From Thermoleophilia bacterium (GTDB taxonomy: Bacteria; Actinomycetota; Thermoleophilia; RBG-16-64-13), in the NCBI GenBank assembly GCA_016929985.1, contig JAFGIH010000708.1, positions 1-6,855 on the forward strand: a stretch of 6,855 nt of DNA. The letters run 5' to 3'. This document shows positions 5,406-6,855 of the stretch, piece by piece. The notes under the pieces are model-generated. The model was given only the letters and a program-made list of their open reading frames with translations. It was not told where the DNA came from and did no database searches. How positions within the stretch are numbered: position 1 is the first letter of the stretch; each line of letters opens with the position of its first letter. A program made the translations under genes and the position numbers.

Positions 5406-6752
5406 ATGCTGGTCGGACGGTCACGCATATGGGCTGTGGTGGGCGTGACGTTCGTCATGGTGGCGGCGCTGCTTCTCTGGGCTGGAACGGCTTGGGCGGC
5501 TCCGGCCACGACCATCCACAGCGGTTCGAACGCGCGCAAGCAGATCGCGCTGACCTTCGACGACAACGTCAAGGTCGACCGGGCCCTTGCCGTTCTTCGG
5601 GCCCTGCAGACGAACGAGGTCCCCGCCACCCTCTTCCTTGAGGGCTCGCCGGTGGCCTCCACCCCTTCGATCAACGCCGAGATCGTCAAAGGCATGATGA
5701 AGGGGTTGTTCGAGGTGGGCGACCATAGTTGGTCGCATCCCTCTTTGCCAGGTCTCTCCACGTCGGCTATGGCCCACCAGATCGGCGGCGGCACCGACGC
5801 GTTCCGCAAAGCCACGGGTGCTCGGACGGTGCCTCTGTTCCGTCCCCCCTACGGCGCCACAAACTCGCAAGTGGCCGCGGTGGCGGGCAGTGAGGGCTTC
5901 AGATATCTGGTGCTCTGGGACATCGATCCCAAAGACTGGTCGGCAAACTCGGCGGCTACAGTCGCCAGCCGGGTCATCAGCCGCGCCCACAACGGGGCGA
6001 TCGTGGTGATGCACCTGTCGGGCGCTCATACAGCGGCCGCCATCCCCAGCATCGTCTCCGACCTCCGCGCCAAGGGCTACGAGTTCGTGACCGTCTCCAC
6101 GATGTTGAAGGGCGACCGACTCTTCGTCGATGTTGACACAGGGTCCGACTCCGGCCAAGCCGTCGCCCGGATGGTGCAACTGGGCATCTTGAGCGGTTAC
6201 GACGGCAACTACTTCGGTCCCTCTGACACGATCACCAGGGCGCAGGTGGCCAAGGTAGCTACGCTCGTGGCCGGCATACACACCGATGCTGTGGAGAACG
6301 CCGACAGGCCCAGTTTCGTGGATGTGGCTCTGCGCCACGACTCCAATGGCAACCCGGTGGCGTATCCCTTCGACTACGTGGAGGAAGCGGCTGCCGCGGG
6401 TCTGGTCAACGGCGCGCTGGGCGACGGTGGGGTGCCGGTCTTCAGGCCCAACGAGCCCATCAAGCGGGTGCAACTCGCCCAGATCTTGGCGCGGATGGCT
6501 CGCGAGCTCAAGGGCTACGGGTTGACCGGCGCCGGTGACTCCACGGCCCAGGCTGCCGAGCAGCCGGTCGTCGGCTTCACCGACCTCCCCGACTATGCCG
6601 TGGCCGACGTGGCGCTCGTCACTCGCCTGGGTCTGATGTCAGGCTACTCGACAGGGACCTTCCAGTCGTGGTCGGGCGCCCAGAGAGCGCATGTGGCTCT
6701 GGCTATGAGCCGCTACCTTGATCTGCCGGCTGCGCAACCGGCAGCGCCCTAG
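5406..6752 (+). CDS. Secreted polysaccharide (peptidoglycan-type) deacetylase with three SLH repeats
   Basis: The 448-residue protein begins with a signal peptide: hydrophobic core about 8-28, likely cut after AWA (29-31). A NodB/CE4 deacetylase domain follows at about 45-235. It shows TFDDN (50-54, catalytic-type Asp52 and metal ligand Asp53), HSWSHP (107-112, metal ligands His107 and His111), RPPYG (146-150), DIDPKDW (172-178) and VVMHLSG (200-206, catalytic-type His203). The family removes N-acetyl groups from peptidoglycan or chitin-like glycans. Three SLH repeats follow (about 240-290, 304-365, 391-437), which normally bind secondary wall polymer and hold the enzyme on the cell surface. 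A Pro/Ala tail ends the protein. Motif 1 has Asn-Val where Gly-Pro is usual. The ATG at 5406 is preferred, with GAGG (5397-5400) five bases upstream; a GTG at 5391 would add five residues. The end overlaps the convergent kinase gene. Confidence 0.94.
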   Translation: MLVGRSRIWAVVGVTFVMVAALLLWAGTAWAAPATTIHSGSNARKQIALTFDDNVKVDRALAVLRALQTNEVPATLFLEGSPVASTPSINAEIVKGMMKGLFEVGDHSWSHPSLPGLSTSAMAHQIGGGTDAFRKATGARTVPLFRPPYGATNSQVAAVAGSEGFRYLVLWDIDPKDWSANSAATVASRVISRAHNGAIVVMHLSGAHTAAAIPSIVSDLRAKGYEFVTVSTMLKGDRLFVDVDTGSDSGQAVARMVQLGILSGYDGNYFGPSDTITRAQVAKVATLVAGIHTDAVENADRPSFVDVALRHDSNGNPVAYPFDYVEEAAAAGLVNGALGDGGVPVFRPNEPIKRVQLAQILARMARELKGYGLTGAGDSTAQAAEQPVVGFTDLPDYAVADVALVTRLGLMSGYSTGTFQSWSGAQRAHVALAMSRYLDLPAAQPAAP

Positions 6753-6855
6753 TCACCGGTAGACTGATCCGCACGAACAGGCCGCCCGTTGAGGGCGTGT
6801 CGAGTTCCACCCAGCCGCCGTGGGCGCTCGCTACCGACCTGACGATGGACAGGCC
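6703..6855 (-). CDS. Sensor histidine kinase, C-terminal end of the ATPase domain (partial)
   Basis: Read from the right edge on the minus strand, the frame is open for 50 codons to the TAG at 6705-6703. It begins GLSIVRSVASAHGG, the G2 box and following helix of a HATPase_c domain, then WVELDTPSTGGLFVRISLPV, the closing strands (GG..F.I.LP) typical of HisKA/HATPase sensor kinases. A short tail (TRALPVAQPADQGSGS) follows. The sensor, dimerisation and N-box regions lie beyond the window, so the signal and partner regulator are unknown. The last 16 codons and the stop lie antisense to the deacetylase 3' end (50-base overlap). The match is by motif order and is quite specific despite the short length. 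Confidence 0.82.
   Translation of the reverse strand, partial: GLSIVRSVASAHGGWVELDTPSTGGLFVRISLPVTRALPVAQPADQGSGS
6723..6744. repeat. Inverted repeat in the overlap of the convergent genes
   Basis: CTGCCGG (6723-6729) and CCGGCAG (6738-6744) form a perfect 7-bp stem with an 8-base loop. It sits inside the region coding for the ends of both the deacetylase and the histidine kinase. There is no T-run on either strand. It may help end both transcripts (for example as a bidirectional stop aided by other factors), but this is unproven. Confidence 0.45.

Overview
The window is GC-rich, uses GTG and TTG starts freely, and has tightly packed genes. It carries a VanW/G5 wall protein with a Thr/Pro tail, a PgdA-like deacetylase with SLH repeats, and an FmdE-family protein. 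I infer an anaerobic Actinomycetota lineage (Coriobacteriia or a relative). This rests on composition and gene content only, because no rRNA or marker gene is present.

Layout. Positions 1-47 may hold the last codons of an upstream gene. An FmdE-family zinc-ribbon protein follows (76-618, +). Facing it is a 626-residue membrane-anchored VanW-domain protein (615-2495, -); the two genes share one CTAG that supplies both stop codons. The VanW gene is divergent from birA (2566-3798, +), a biotin-protein ligase with a regulatory helix-turn-helix. Then come bioY (3871-4515, +, biotin uptake), uppP (4566-5384, +, undecaprenyl-pyrophosphate phosphatase) and a secreted polysaccharide deacetylase with three SLH repeats (5406-6752, +). 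At the right edge the minus strand carries the C-terminal end of a sensor histidine kinase (6703-6855), whose last codons lie antisense inside the end of the deacetylase gene.

How it works together. The most informative regulatory signal is at the birA/bioY junction. A split palindrome resembling the known BirA operator (TTGTAAACC-N14/15-GGTTTACAA) lies at 3770-3801. Its right half covers a perfect TTGACA -35 box, and it overlaps the last codons and stop of birA. This predicts that biotin-loaded BirA shuts off bioY, and possibly the uppP and deacetylase genes downstream if they share the transcript. That would put envelope genes (lipid-carrier recycling, wall-glycan deacetylation) under biotin control, which is a testable inference. 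No biotin synthesis genes and no ECF energising subunits are in the window.

Most of the window is core metabolism and cell-envelope genes of known families. I found no defence system, mobile element, CRISPR array or RNA gene. The notable points are the operator embedded in birA, the biotin/envelope gene cluster, hairpins at gene junctions, and overlapping convergent gene ends.
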